A DNA stretch of 64,000 bases from Gemmatirosa kalamazoonensis. GTDB lineage: Bacteria > Gemmatimonadota > Gemmatimonadetes > Gemmatimonadales > Gemmatimonadaceae. Below, piece by piece: positions 26,934 through 35,770 of this stretch. Under the pieces are notes generated by a model that was given only the letters and a program-made list of their open reading frames with translations, made no database searches and was not told the origin of the DNA. The stretch spans positions 248,001 to 312,000 of the forward strand of contig NZ_CP007129.1 in assembly GCF_000522985.1 (NCBI RefSeq), in the 5' to 3' direction. Both the position numbers and the translations under genes were made by a program. Each line of letters begins with the position of its first letter. Positions within the stretch are counted from its first letter, which is position 1.

Positions 26934-28006
26934 ATGGCTCACCCGGGCGATCCGAACCAGCCGGACTTCCCACAGACCCCGTGGATCGTGATCCCGTACT
27001 GGGGCGGCGTCGGCGCGAGCGCCGATCAGGGACGGGCGGACCAGCGGCCGCTCCCGCCGTCGCCGACGCCCGGGCCGTCCGCGAACTCGAGCGTCGCGTC
27101 GTGGGCGTGCGAGTCGATCCGGGTCGGCGGCGGCGGTCCGGCCGACGTGTTCACGCCCGACGTGCCGACGACGATCTCCGTCGACGTCCGCGACTACGGC
27201 CGCGGCTCGGTGCTCGACGTCGTCGTCATCGACCTCTGGTGGGCGGCGCCGACGCCCACCTTCGGGTTGGTCACGATGACTCCGCCGATGGCGCAGGCAG
27301 TCGGCGCGCTGTCGCGGGACGGCACCGGCGCGCTGCCGCCGCTGACCAGCACGGTGCAGATCACGATCGACGCGAAGTACGGGCAGCACGTCTGTCTGCT
27401 CGCGCGCGCGCGACGACCGTAGCGGACACCACGCCCGTGTCGCCGCCGAACCCGCTCGGGGATCGGCACTGGGCGCAGCGCAACCTGCACGTCGTCACGC
27501 CGACGGCGGGCGGCAAGTTCCACCTCTCGTTCAACGTCGGCAACGCGACGCGTCGCCAGGCCGCGTACACGGTACGCGCGCAACCGGTGCGTGGCCGCGC
27601 GCTGGAGTTCCTCGCGCGCCAGGTCGGCGCCGTGCCGCTGCCGGCGGACGGCGTCGCGCTCGCGATCCGCCCGACGCTCGCGTCGCTGCTGGACATCCCC
27701 CGGCGGCGCGTGGAGCGCGGCGACACCGTGTTCGAGCTGCCGGTCACGCTGAAGCCGCGCCGCCGGCTGGCGCTCACGCTCCAGGGACAGCTCGCCCGCC
27801 CCGTCGCGCCCGGCCACTTCGTCGCGTTCGAGGTCGCGCAGATCCCCGCCGGAGACGGCGAGCAGGACGCGGGGCGGGAACGCGACAGCGACGCCGCGCG
27901 CGATCCCGAACGCGACCCCGCGCGCGGGCGAGTGCGCCCACGCCGCGACGTCGCGCCCCCGGCCGGCGGGTCGCTCGGCGTGGTCGTGGTCGGGCGACGT
28001 GCCTAA
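26934..28006 (+). CDS. Unknown beta-rich protein, frame broken at a GC tract
   Basis: The first frame (ATG 26934) encodes MAHPGDPNQPDFPQTPWIVI and a CARDB-like region (TTISVDVRDYGRGSVLDVVV) and would stop at 27420. In the next frame the product continues PLGDRHWAQRNLHVVTPTAG to GGSLGVVVVGRRA and TAA at 28006, with an acidic/Arg-rich linker. The break lies in (GC)5 at 27402-27411; one GC unit fewer restores a single protein of about 357 residues. Function unknown. The stop is within GCCTAACG. The 28007-28120 spacer holds only short CGCGGATC inverted repeats. Confidence 0.65.
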
Positions 28007-28120
28007 CGCGGATCGTGCGGCTGATCACCGCCGACATCCCCACGAACGCCTACCTGTCCCGTCGCTGTCGCTGATCCGCGACCTCGTCGCTTACCGTCGC
28101 TGACCGTCGCGCCGGCGGCG

Positions 28121-29254
28121 TCACGCGGCTGGCGCGCGCCGCAGCTCGATCACCGCCACCTCCGGCGGGGTGCCTAACCGGAACGGGATCCCCCAGTAGT
28201 TGGACCCCGGGTGCACGTACAGCACCGACTCCCCCTCGACGTAGCCGCCCATCGCGTGCGCGTTGAACGGCGACGCGAGGCTCCAGCCGAGCCCCGGGAT
28301 CGCGAGCTGGCCCCAGTGGGTGTGTCCGCTCAGCGTGAGTCCCACGCCACGCTTCGCGAGCGCCGGCCACAGCGCGGGGTTGTGCGCGAGCGCGATCACG
28401 AACGCGTCGGCGGGCAGGCCAGCGAACGCGGCGTCCAGGTCCGGGCCGCCGGCGTCCGTGCCGCCGCGCCCACCGGCGGGGTCGCCGGTGCCCAACAGCA
28501 CGAACCGCGTGCCGCGGTGCTCGATCCAGCGCCACTCGTTCACGAGCACGGTGAGCGGCAGCGCGCGAAGGCGCTCGCGCACCGCGGGCCATCCCGCGTA
28601 CACGTCGTGATTGCCGGCGACGGCGTACACGCCGAGCGGCGCGGCGATGCGGCCGAGGCCCGCGTCGTAGTGCGTCACGTCGGGCGCGTGGTCGTCGACG
28701 AGATCGCCGGTGACGACGGCCAGGTCGGCCCGCGCTTCGGCCGCGAGCCGCGCGATGCGCGCGAGATAGCGACGCGGCGTCTGCGGCCCGACGTGGGTGT
28801 CGGAGATCTGCACGATGCGGAGACCGTCGAGCGCCGGCGTCAGATCGGGCCACGATACGACGACGTCGGTGCGCACGAGCCGGCGCGAGCCGAGGTAGCC
28901 GAGCAGCGCGAGGAGCGCGAAGAGCGCCGTGACGACCGCCATCGTCGCGCGCCCCGCGTCGCCCGCGCGCCCGAACGGCACCCCGCCTAACGCGCCGAGC
29001 ATCCCGCCGGCCGCGAGGAGCGGGAGCAGGAGCTGCGCGTAGACGAATGGCCGGAGCAGCCACACCCGCGCCGCCGCACCGGGCACGCGCCCCGCCCGCC
29101 GTCCGCGCAGCATGATCGGGAGCGGCACCGTGGTGAGCACGGCGAGTGCCGCGATCGCGGCCCATCCGCCCGGGAGCGCGGACGCCAGCAGGGCGCCGAC
29201 GACGCTCCAGCACGCGAGCAGCCAGAGCGCGACGACGGCGAGGAAGCGGGACAT
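28121..29254 (-). CDS. Membrane-anchored metallophosphoesterase
   Basis: A 377-residue protein with four N-terminal membrane segments (residues 1-125, first MSRFLAVVALWLLACWSVV). A calcineurin-type phosphoesterase domain follows: QISDTHVG, VVTGDLVDDH, AVAGNHDVY, LAHNP and LSGHTHWGQ, all metal-binding motifs intact. The family includes YkuE/LpxH-like enzymes acting on lipid-linked or nucleotide phosphates. ATG 29254 gives the first helix. The gene is divergent from the osmoprotectant ABC operon. Confidence 0.88.
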   Translation of the reverse strand: MSRFLAVVALWLLACWSVVGALLASALPGGWAAIAALAVLTTVPLPIMLRGRRAGRVPGAAARVWLLRPFVYAQLLLPLLAAGGMLGALGGVPFGRAGDAGRATMAVVTALFALLALLGYLGSRRLVRTDVVVSWPDLTPALDGLRIVQISDTHVGPQTPRRYLARIARLAAEARADLAVVTGDLVDDHAPDVTHYDAGLGRIAAPLGVYAVAGNHDVYAGWPAVRERLRALPLTVLVNEWRWIEHRGTRFVLLGTGDPAGGRGGTDAGGPDLDAAFAGLPADAFVIALAHNPALWPALAKRGVGLTLSGHTHWGQLAIPGLGWSLASPFNAHAMGGYVEGESVLYVHPGSNYWGIPFRLGTPPEVAVIELRRAPAA

Positions 29255-29316
29255 GCCGGAGTCTAACGCACGCCGCGGCGCTCGCGGTGCGCGACGACGG
29301 CGCGTACACTGTGCGC

Positions 29317-30081
29317 GTGTCCGCGTCCGTCCCACCTCCCGCGCTCGCCGCGCGCGACGTCGTGCACCGCTACGGCGTGGAGCGCGCGCTCGATGGCGTG
29401 AGCCTCGACGTGGCGGGCGGCGCGACGTGCGCGCTCGTCGGCGAGAGCGGCTCGGGGAAGACGACGCTGCTCCGCTGCTTCAATCGCATGGTCGAGCCGG
29501 AGCATGGTGCCGTGTCGGTGGGCGGCGCGGACGTGCGCGCGGCGAGCGCCGTGGCGCTGCGGCGCAGCGTGGGCTACGTGCCGCAGGACGGCGGGCTGCT
29601 GCCGCACTGGCGCGTGCTCCGAAACGTCGCGCTCGTGCCGTCGCTGCGGCGGATGCCTAACGCGACCGCGCTGGCCTCGGACGCGCTCGCGCTCGTCGGG
29701 CTGCCGGCCGAACGGTACGGGCGGCGCTTCCCGCACGAGCTGTCGGGCGGCCAGCGCCAGCGTGTCGCGCTCGCCCGCGCGCTCGCCGCGCGTCCCGGCG
29801 TGATCCTGCTCGACGAGCCGTTCGGCGCACTCGACGCCATCACGCGCGCCGACCTGCAGAGCGCGTTCGCCGACGTGCGCGCGGCGACGGGCGTGACGAC
29901 GCTGCTCGTGACGCACGACCTCGCGGAGGCGGCGCGGCTCGCCGACACGGTCGCCGTGATGCGTGCGGGGCGCGTGGAACAGTGCGCGCCGTTCGCCGGC
30001 CTCGCCGCGTCGCCGGCCACCGCGTACGTCGCCGCGCTCGTCGCGAAGGCCGTCGAGGCGACGGGGGCGCTGCGGCGATGA
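29317..30081 (+). CDS. Osmoprotectant/glycine-betaine ABC transporter ATP-binding protein
   Basis: A 254-residue OpuBA/ProV-type ATPase. Walker A is GESGSGKTTLLRCFNRM (the CFNRM tail is typical of the family), the Q-loop is YVPQDGGLLPHW, the signature is LSGGQRQRVALARAL and Walker B is VILLDEPFGALD, followed by LVTHDLAEA. Unlike many ProV proteins it lacks C-terminal CBS domains. The start is GTG 29317, with an in-frame GTG 6 bp earlier. Its TGA overlaps the ATG of the fused permease gene (ATGA). Confidence 0.88.
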   Translation: MSASVPPPALAARDVVHRYGVERALDGVSLDVAGGATCALVGESGSGKTTLLRCFNRMVEPEHGAVSVGGADVRAASAVALRRSVGYVPQDGGLLPHWRVLRNVALVPSLRRMPNATALASDALALVGLPAERYGRRFPHELSGGQRQRVALARALAARPGVILLDEPFGALDAITRADLQSAFADVRAATGVTTLLVTHDLAEAARLADTVAVMRAGRVEQCAPFAGLAASPATAYVAALVAKAVEATGALRR

Positions 30082-31706
30082 GCGCTCTTCGTTTGAACCG
30101 CAGAGGACGCAGAGGACGCAGAGGAGAACCATTCCTGGCTGGTTTCCTCTGCGTCCTCTGCGTCCTCTGCGGTTCGATGTCGTTATCCGCCCAGCCGGTC
30201 GTCGTCGCATCGAAGCCGTTCGGCGAGTCGTACCTGCTGTGCGAGATGTTCGCGCAGCTGCTCGAGTCGCACGGCATCGCCGTCGTGCGCCGCCCCGGGC
30301 TCGGCGCGACGGAGGTGGCGTTCGGTGCGCTGCGGCGCGACGCGATCGACGTCTACCCGGAGTACACCGGCACGGGGCTGCTCGCCGTGCTGCACGACTC
30401 GCTGCCGCCGGCCGCGGCGCGCGACCCGCGCGCGGTGTACGCGTACGTCGCGCGCGCGTCGACCGAGCGGTTCGGGGTGCGGTGGCTCGCGCCGCTCGGG
30501 TTCCAGAACACGTACGCGGTCGCGGTGCGGCGCGCGACGGCGGACAGCCTCGCGCTGCGTACGTTGGACGACCTCGCGCGCGCGGCGCCGCGGCTCCGCG
30601 CCGGCCTGACCGCGGACTTCATCGGTCGACCCGACGGGCTTCCCGGGCTCGCGCGCGCGTATGGCCTGCGCTTCGCCGAGGTGCGGCCGCTCGCGCCAGC
30701 GGTGAAGTACCAGGCGCTCGCGGCGCGCGCGGTCGACGTCATCGACGGCTACTCCACCGACGGGCTGCTCGCGAAGTACGACCTCGTCGCGCTCGACGAC
30801 GACCGCCGCTTCTTCCCGCCGTACGAGGCGGCGCCGGTGCTCGGCCCGCGCGCCGCGTCGCGTGCCGACGTCGTCGCCACGCTGTCGCTGCTCGCGGGCC
30901 GGCTCGACGAGCCGCGCATGCGCGCGCTGAATCGCCGCGTGGAAGTGGACGGCGAGGACGTGGCGCGCGTGGCGGCGGACGCGTTGCGCGACATCGGGCT
31001 CGGACGTGGCGCGCGGCCGGCGGGTGCGGCGCGGAGCGCGACGCGCACGACGTCGCTCGGCGCGTACCTGTGGGGACGGCGCGCGACGATCGCGTCGCTC
31101 ACGGCGCGGCACCTCGCGCTCGTCGGGGCGGCGCTCGGGCTCGCGGCCATCGTCGCGGTGCCGCTCGGCCTCGCGCTCGAGCGCGCGCGCGGCGCCGCCG
31201 GGCCGACGTTAGGCGCGCTCGGCGTGCTGGAGACCGTGCCGAGCATCGCGCTGCTCGCGTTCATGCTGCCGCTGCTCGGCGTCGGCGTGCTCCCGGCGCT
31301 CGTCGCGCTGTGGCTCTACGCGCTCTATCCGATCGCGCGCGGCACGTACACCGGCGTGCGCGACGCCGACCCCGCGGCGGTCGAGGCGGCCGAAGCGCTC
31401 GGCGCGACGGCGGCGCAGCGGCTGCTGCTCGTGCGGCTGCCGCTCGCCGCGCCGGTGATCATGGCCGGCGTGCGCACCGCGGCGGTAATCACGGTCGGTG
31501 CCGCGACGCTCGCCGCGTTCATCGGCGCGGGTGGGCTCGGCGAGCCGATCGTGACCGGGCTCGCGCTCGCCGACACGCGGCTCGTGCTCTCCGGGGCGCT
31601 CCCGGCCGCGGCGCTCGCCCTCCTGGTGGACGCGGCGTTAGGCGCCGTGGAGCGGCTCGTCACGCCGCCGCACCGGAGGGGAGGGGCGCGGCGGGAACGA
31701 CATTGA
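30078..31706 (+). CDS. Fused osmoprotectant binding protein-permease (OpuBC-OpuBB type) with repeat-encoded signal peptide
   Basis: A 542-residue fusion. After the signal region, residues about 36-310 are an OpuAC-type substrate-binding domain (VVVASKPFGESYLLCEMFAQ; DVYPEYTGTGL). Residues about 330-530 are the permease, with VPLGLALERARG and EALGATAAQRLLLVRLPLA (EAA loop). In most relatives the permease comes first. The ATG at 30078 is fixed by ATGA coupling to the ATPase gene. The next 81 bases are a palindromic repeat, read as LNRRGRRGRRG then FLAGFLCVLCVLCG, giving the basic n-region and hydrophobic core of a lipoprotein-like signal. Starting at ATG 30177 instead would leave the binding domain without export. 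The TGA stop is the first bases of another copy of the repeat. Confidence 0.85.
   Translation: MSALRLNRRGRRGRRGEPFLAGFLCVLCVLCGSMSLSAQPVVVASKPFGESYLLCEMFAQLLESHGIAVVRRPGLGATEVAFGALRRDAIDVYPEYTGTGLLAVLHDSLPPAAARDPRAVYAYVARASTERFGVRWLAPLGFQNTYAVAVRRATADSLALRTLDDLARAAPRLRAGLTADFIGRPDGLPGLARAYGLRFAEVRPLAPAVKYQALAARAVDVIDGYSTDGLLAKYDLVALDDDRRFFPPYEAAPVLGPRAASRADVVATLSLLAGRLDEPRMRALNRRVEVDGEDVARVAADALRDIGLGRGARPAGAARSATRTTSLGAYLWGRRATIASLTARHLALVGAALGLAAIVAVPLGLALERARGAAGPTLGALGVLETVPSIALLAFMLPLLGVGVLPALVALWLYALYPIARGTYTGVRDADPAAVEAAEALGATAAQRLLLVRLPLAAPVIMAGVRTAAVITVGAATLAAFIGAGGLGEPIVTGLALADTRLVLSGALPAAALALLVDAALGAVERLVTPPHRRGGARRERH
30095..30176. repeat. CGCAGAGGA palindrome translated as a signal peptide
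   Basis: The left arm is GAACCGCAGAGGACGCAGAG plus one further CGCAGAGGA unit; the right arm is the inverse complement with CTCTGCGTC units ending GCGGTTC. The loop is about 22 nt. It lies fully inside the 5' coding region of the fused permease gene. It is the same family as 31704-31869 and 62398-62476. Confidence 0.9.
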
Positions 31707-31869
31707 ACCGCAGAGGGCCGCAGAGGGCCGCAGAGGACTGCCTCTTTTCTTGAACCACAGAGGACACGGAGGACACAGAGGAGAACCCTTCAAGAGACTT
31801 GGGTTTCCTCCGTGTCCTCTGTGTCCTCTGTGGTTCAAAAGAAAGGCTCTGCGGCCCTCTGCGGTTCGA
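31704..31869. repeat. Double nested palindrome of CGCAGAGG and CACAGAGGA units
   Basis: The outer arms contain GAACCGCAGAGGGCCGCAGA on the left and CTCTGCGGCCCTCTGCGGTT on the right. The inner arms contain GAACCACAGAGGACACGGAG and CCTCTGTGTCCTCTGTGGTT. The loop near 31794-31806 contains CTTCAAGAGACTTG. This element fills most of the 31707-31901 spacer, and its first TGA terminates the permease gene. No T-tract follows the stem. Confidence 0.9.
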
Positions 31870-31901
31870 CTCGAAGAGCGCCCTCGCCCGTCCTCTCGCA
31901 G

Positions 31902-32699
31902 TCAGCTCCCCCAGAAGATGAACGCGCGCGACGTGCCGTTGTCGTTGCCGCATCCCGAAGGCGAGAACGCGAGCGGCATGCTCGTGCCGGTCGGCGAGAT
32001 GTTGGGCCCCACCTTCAGCGGCGAGCGCGCACCGTTGCGGCCGATGGCGACGACCGACGCCGTGTACTGACCCACGGGCACGTCGTACAGGAAGTCGTAC
32101 GCGCCGACGCGGCGCGTGATGGTCTGCGCCGCGCTGCCGTCGACGAGCGGCGCGGTGGGCGTGAGCGTGACCTCCACCGTGTCGCTCTGCTTCAGCGTGC
32201 CGTCGCCGAGCAGACGGATCTCGCCGCCGAAGTAGGCGTTGCCGAGGTCCGGGATGCGTCCCGTGAGCTGCCAGCGGAAGTTGCGCACCGCGCCTGCGGT
32301 CGGGGTGAACGCGTCGTAGTCGCCGGCGCTCGGCATCGCGAGGCGCAGGCAGTACTGCTGGTTCGCATACGTGACCTCCGTCCACGCCTGCGCGTAGTAC
32401 GGCACGTCGATGAGCCCCGTCGCCGTGTAGCGGCCGTCGGCGCCGGTGCGGGTCTGCACGAGCCCCGTGGTGAGCGCGGGTCGGATCCAGATCTTCGCGC
32501 CGGCCATCGGGCGGCCCTTCGTGTCGAGGACGAGGCCGGTCACCGTGTGCGGTGCCGCGCCGCTGGACGGTGTGGATGGTGTGGACGGTGTCGACGGCGT
32601 GGACGGCGTGGACGGCGTGCCGGGCTCGGTGGTCTCTTCGACGGCGCAGGCGGCGAGGAGCGTCGCGAGCGTCAGGGTGACGGCGAATGATCGGCGCAT
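31902..32699 (-). CDS. Lipoprotein with carboxypeptidase-regulatory-like domain
   Basis: A 265-residue exported protein. The signal has a lipobox LLAAC (Cys18). A (Thr-Pro-Ser)n linker encoded by a 9-bp tandem repeat follows. Then HTVTGLVLDTKGRPMAGAKI and GADGRYTATGLIDVPYYAQA match the CarboxypepD_reg-like Ig fold. The C-terminal half is beta-rich with no known motif. It probably sits on the cell surface or in the periplasm. Function unknown. Confidence 0.75.
   Translation of the reverse strand: MRRSFAVTLTLATLLAACAVEETTEPGTPSTPSTPSTPSTPSTPSSGAAPHTVTGLVLDTKGRPMAGAKIWIRPALTTGLVQTRTGADGRYTATGLIDVPYYAQAWTEVTYANQQYCLRLAMPSAGDYDAFTPTAGAVRNFRWQLTGRIPDLGNAYFGGEIRLLGDGTLKQSDTVEVTLTPTAPLVDGSAAQTITRRVGAYDFLYDVPVGQYTASVVAIGRNGARSPLKVGPNISPTGTSMPLAFSPSGCGNDNGTSRAFIFWGS
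32563..32616. repeat. Six 9-bp tandem units encoding a Thr-Pro-Ser linker
   Basis: Six near-identical nonamers, (C/G)TGGACGGT to GTGGACGGC, run head to tail with single-base drift. On the coding (minus) strand they give repeated TPS after the lipoprotein signal. Being 9 bp, copy-number change would alter linker length without loss of frame. Confidence 0.9.
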
Positions 32700-32799
32700 G
32701 GCGCGGGAGTCTCGTGGGCGTGAGGTCGTGGGCGGTAGTCACCGCGCCGCGAGACTAACGGGACCCGGCGACCCCCGGCATGGGTCGTTCGACCGGGCG

Positions 32800-34775
32800 T
32801 CAGGCCTCGGCGCGCGCCCCGGCCGCGCGGTACCACCACCCGACGCCTAACAGAAAGCCGCCGACGAGCAGGTAGCTCCCCACGCGCAGCCCCACCGGAT
32901 CGAGCGTCGACGCCTGCACGATCGCCTTCAGCGCGGCGTACAGCGCGAGCGCGAGCCCGGCCTGGCGCGCCGCCGGGATGCGGCGCACGCGGCCGGCGAG
33001 GATCGCGACGATCCCCGCCGCCGCGAAGTAGCCGACGAGCAGGAACGTCGCGACGTCGTGCGACACGGCGCGCGCGCGAGCTCCTCGCGTCCCCACAGCA
33101 GCGCGACCATCGCGGCGAGCGCGGCGAGCGCGCCCCGCTCGCCGAGCGTGAGCACCGGCGTGCGCCAGGCGAGCCACGCGAGCGCGATGCACCCCGCGAC
33201 GACCGTGGCCGCGGCGAGCGACGCGCTGGTGAGGAACGGCGTGTACGCGAACGCCGGCCGCTCCCAGAGCAGCAGGTACGCGCCGCCCGCCGCCGCGGCG
33301 AGGCTCGTGAGCGACGGGAGGACCGCCACGCGCCGCCGCACGCGCGCGAACACCGCCGCGCACAGCGCCCCGTGGGCGGCGAGCCCCGCGACGCGCGCGA
33401 CGCCCCGATCGCGCAGGAGCAGCGCCGGGACGAGCGCGCTCGCGAAGCCGGCGACCGCCGCGTGCGCGCCGAGCAGCGGGTCGTCGCCGTTAGGCACCGT
33501 GCGCGCGCCGAGGAGCGCCGCCACGATCGCGAGTGCCGCCCACGCCGCGCCGACCGCCGCGCCGGCATCCGAGACCGCGTCGGGGAGCGCGACGAGCGCC
33601 CCGAGCAGCAGCGCGAGCGGCAGGAGCAGCGCCGTGGTCGAGGTGCGGATGTCGGTACGCGGGTCCGTCGGTGCCGCGCGCCGCGCCTCGCGCACCGCGC
33701 GCCAGAGCGCCGCGTAGCCGAGTGCGTCGCCCACCGCGGCGAGCAGCGGCAGGCGGGGCGCACCGCTGCTCGCGTCGAGCGCGAGCGCGATCACGCCGCC
33801 CGCCGTCGTCGTGACGTGGGCGAGCGCGAGCCACGGTGCCGCGACCGGTCCCCCGACGACGAGCGCCGCCGCCGCGGTGGCGAGCGCGAACAGCACGGGC
33901 ACCTCGCCCCGCGGTGGCGCGAGCGCGAGGCCGGCGGTCGCCGGCGCGAGCATCGCCGCGGTGTACGCCGCGGCGCCGATGCCTAACAGTCGCGTGGCGA
34001 ACGCCCACCGTCGCTCGCGCGGCAGCGCCAGCGCGCCGCTCGTCAGCACGACCCATCCGTAGAGCGGCAGGACGTACGGGTGCCCCGGTCCGGCGCTCGT
34101 GACGTACGGCGCGACGAGCGCGCCGCCGACGCCGACGACGAACAGCGGCTGGTCGCGCTCGTGCCACGCGAGCAGCGCCAGCCCCGCCGACGCGATCGCC
34201 GCGATCGCCAGCGCGGGCCCCGGCGACAGGAGGCCGAGGTACGGTCCCGCGCCCCACGCGTCGACGTGCACCACGGCCAGCGCGAGCGCGAGCAGCACGT
34301 CGCCGTAGCGGCGTCCCTCGTGCGCGTCGCCGCGCCGCACGCGCCAGCCGAGCGCGCCGAGCGCCGCGGCGAGCACCACGCCTAACGCGACGCGCGTCCC
34401 CGGCCCGATCGTGTAGTTCGCGATCGCCCACGTGAGGAACGCGCCGACGCCCATGAGGATGAGCAGCGCCGCGAGCGCCACGGTGCCGTATCGTCCCACG
34501 ATCGCCTCGACGTCGGCGCGATCGTGCGGCAGCGTACCGAGGCCGAGCCCCTCCATCTGCCCGGCGAGCCACTCGCCGGCGGAGCGGCGAGGGGCGTAGC
34601 GCGCGATCGGCGGCGGGGCGGCGGCCCGCGTGATCGGCGGCTCGCGCGGCGCGTCGCGCAGGGCATCGCGTAGCGCATCGCGTGGTCTCTCGCGCTCGGC
34701 GCGCAGCGCGGCGATCTCGCGGCGGAGCTCCTCGACGGACTGCTCGAGGCGGCTGAGGCGGTCGTCGTCGGTCAC
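32800..34775 (-). CDS. DUF2339 polytopic membrane protein, frame broken at a GC tract
   Basis: The GTG start at 34775 opens a coiled-coil N-terminus (DRLSRLEQSVEELRREIAAL), a Pro-rich linker and then many hydrophobic segments (about 18 or more) typical of DUF2339 proteins, e.g. ALLILMGVGAFLTWAIANYT. Near GREELARA the frame breaks in (GC)5 at 33068-33077. The other frame continues VSHDVATFLLVGYFAAAGIV to a TGA at 32800. Removing one GC unit restores a protein of about 657 residues. DUF2339 function is unknown. Confidence 0.75.
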
Positions 34776-34850
34776 GCCGCATATTGCCCGGCGTCCCGGA
34801 GGCGCGCCACCCGCCGCAATCCGATCCCCGGGGCGCGGCGTATCTCCGGC

Positions 34851-35528
34851 ATGCGACACCGGCACCACGTCTTCGTCACCGGCGCCACGGGCTACCTCGG
34901 CGGCGCGCTGCTCGGCGCGCTCGCGGCGCGCGGTCACACGGTGCGGGCCCTCGTGCGGCCCGGCTCCGAGCGGCGCCTGCCGAGCGGCGTGCCGTACGTC
35001 CTCGGCGACGCGCTCGACCCGGCGAGCTACGCGTCGGGCGTCGCGCCCGCGGACACGCTCGTGCACCTCGTCGGCGTGCCGCATCCGAGCCCGGCGAAGG
35101 CGCTCGAGTTCGAGCGCGTGGATCGCGCGTCGGGGCTTGCGGCGATCGCCGCGGCACGCGCGGCGGGGGTGCGGCACCTCGTCTACGTGAGCGTGGCGCA
35201 GCCGGCGCCGGTGATGCGTGCGTACGTCGCCGTGCGCGCGGCGGTGGAGGCGGCGATCCGCGACGCCCACGCCGCCGGGGATCTCGACGCGACGATCCTG
35301 CGCCCGTGGTACGTCCTCGGTCCGGGGCACCGGTGGCCGCACCTGCTGCGCCCCGTCTACGCCGTGCTGCGGCGGATCCCGTCGACGCGCGACGGGGCGA
35401 CGCGGCTCGGGCTCGTCACGCGCGCCGAGATGGTCGCCGCGCTCGTGCGCGCGGTGGAGGCGCCGGCGTTAGGCGTGCGCGTCGTGGACGTTCCCGGGAT
35501 TCGAGGGGTGAAAGGGAACGCGGCGTGA
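34851..35528 (+). CDS. Atypical SDR NAD(P)-binding protein
   Basis: A 225-residue Rossmann protein of the atypical SDR/NDUFA9-like group. HVFVTGATGYLGGALLGAL is the TGATGxLG nucleotide site. HLVYVSVAQPAP and DATILRPWYVLGPGHRWPH correspond to the YVSS and LRP elements. The YxxxK catalytic pair of classical SDRs is not evident (AYVAVRAAVEAAI is at the Tyr position). It may be a binding or reductase-like protein. It diverges from the DUF2339 gene. Confidence 0.8.
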   Translation: MRHRHHVFVTGATGYLGGALLGALAARGHTVRALVRPGSERRLPSGVPYVLGDALDPASYASGVAPADTLVHLVGVPHPSPAKALEFERVDRASGLAAIAAARAAGVRHLVYVSVAQPAPVMRAYVAVRAAVEAAIRDAHAAGDLDATILRPWYVLGPGHRWPHLLRPVYAVLRRIPSTRDGATRLGLVTRAEMVAALVRAVEAPALGVRVVDVPGIRGVKGNAA

Positions 35529-35579
35529 TGGTGCTCACGGCGCCTATCACAGCGCGGGCGGTCCGGCGCGGATGGCACG

Positions 35580-35670
35580 GCGTGATGAGGCGCAAACGGC
35601 GCCCACACCGCTGAACGGCGCGGCACGGCGCAGTGCCGCGGTGTGAGACGCTGTTTGCGCCCCATCGCGC
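35580..35670. repeat. Palindrome with GGCGCAAAC arms upstream of an aldose epimerase gene
   Basis: The left arm contains GATGAGGCGCAAACGGCGCC (35580-35611), paired with an inverse arm containing GCTGTTTGCGCCCCATC (35638-35670). The loop carries CGGCACGGCGCAGTGCCG, itself able to fold. Some CGGCACGG-like units recur on both sides. The remaining spacer (35529-35770) holds no other gene. Confidence 0.75.
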
Positions 35671-35770
35671 CGTATCGCCAGCGCAGCATCGCCCGCCTTC
35701 ACCGGCGCCTTCCCAGTAGCGCAGCCGCGTGCACCGCGTCACATTCGCCTGTGACCCGTGCACCGATCTC

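Noticed and set aside
25092-28006. Prophage or contractile-injection genes for the two unknown proteins
   Set aside because: No tail, capsid, integrase or AAA motifs, no neighbours of phage type, and composition like the surroundings.
30095-31869. Tandem CGCAGAGGA blocks as a CRISPR array
   Set aside because: Units are 9 bp, degenerate, without spacers, and arranged as inverted arms of a hairpin.
31704-31869. Palindromes as ordinary intrinsic terminators
   Set aside because: They lack T-tracts, several lie inside coding sequence, and arms are far longer than terminators in this window (compare 9251-9284).
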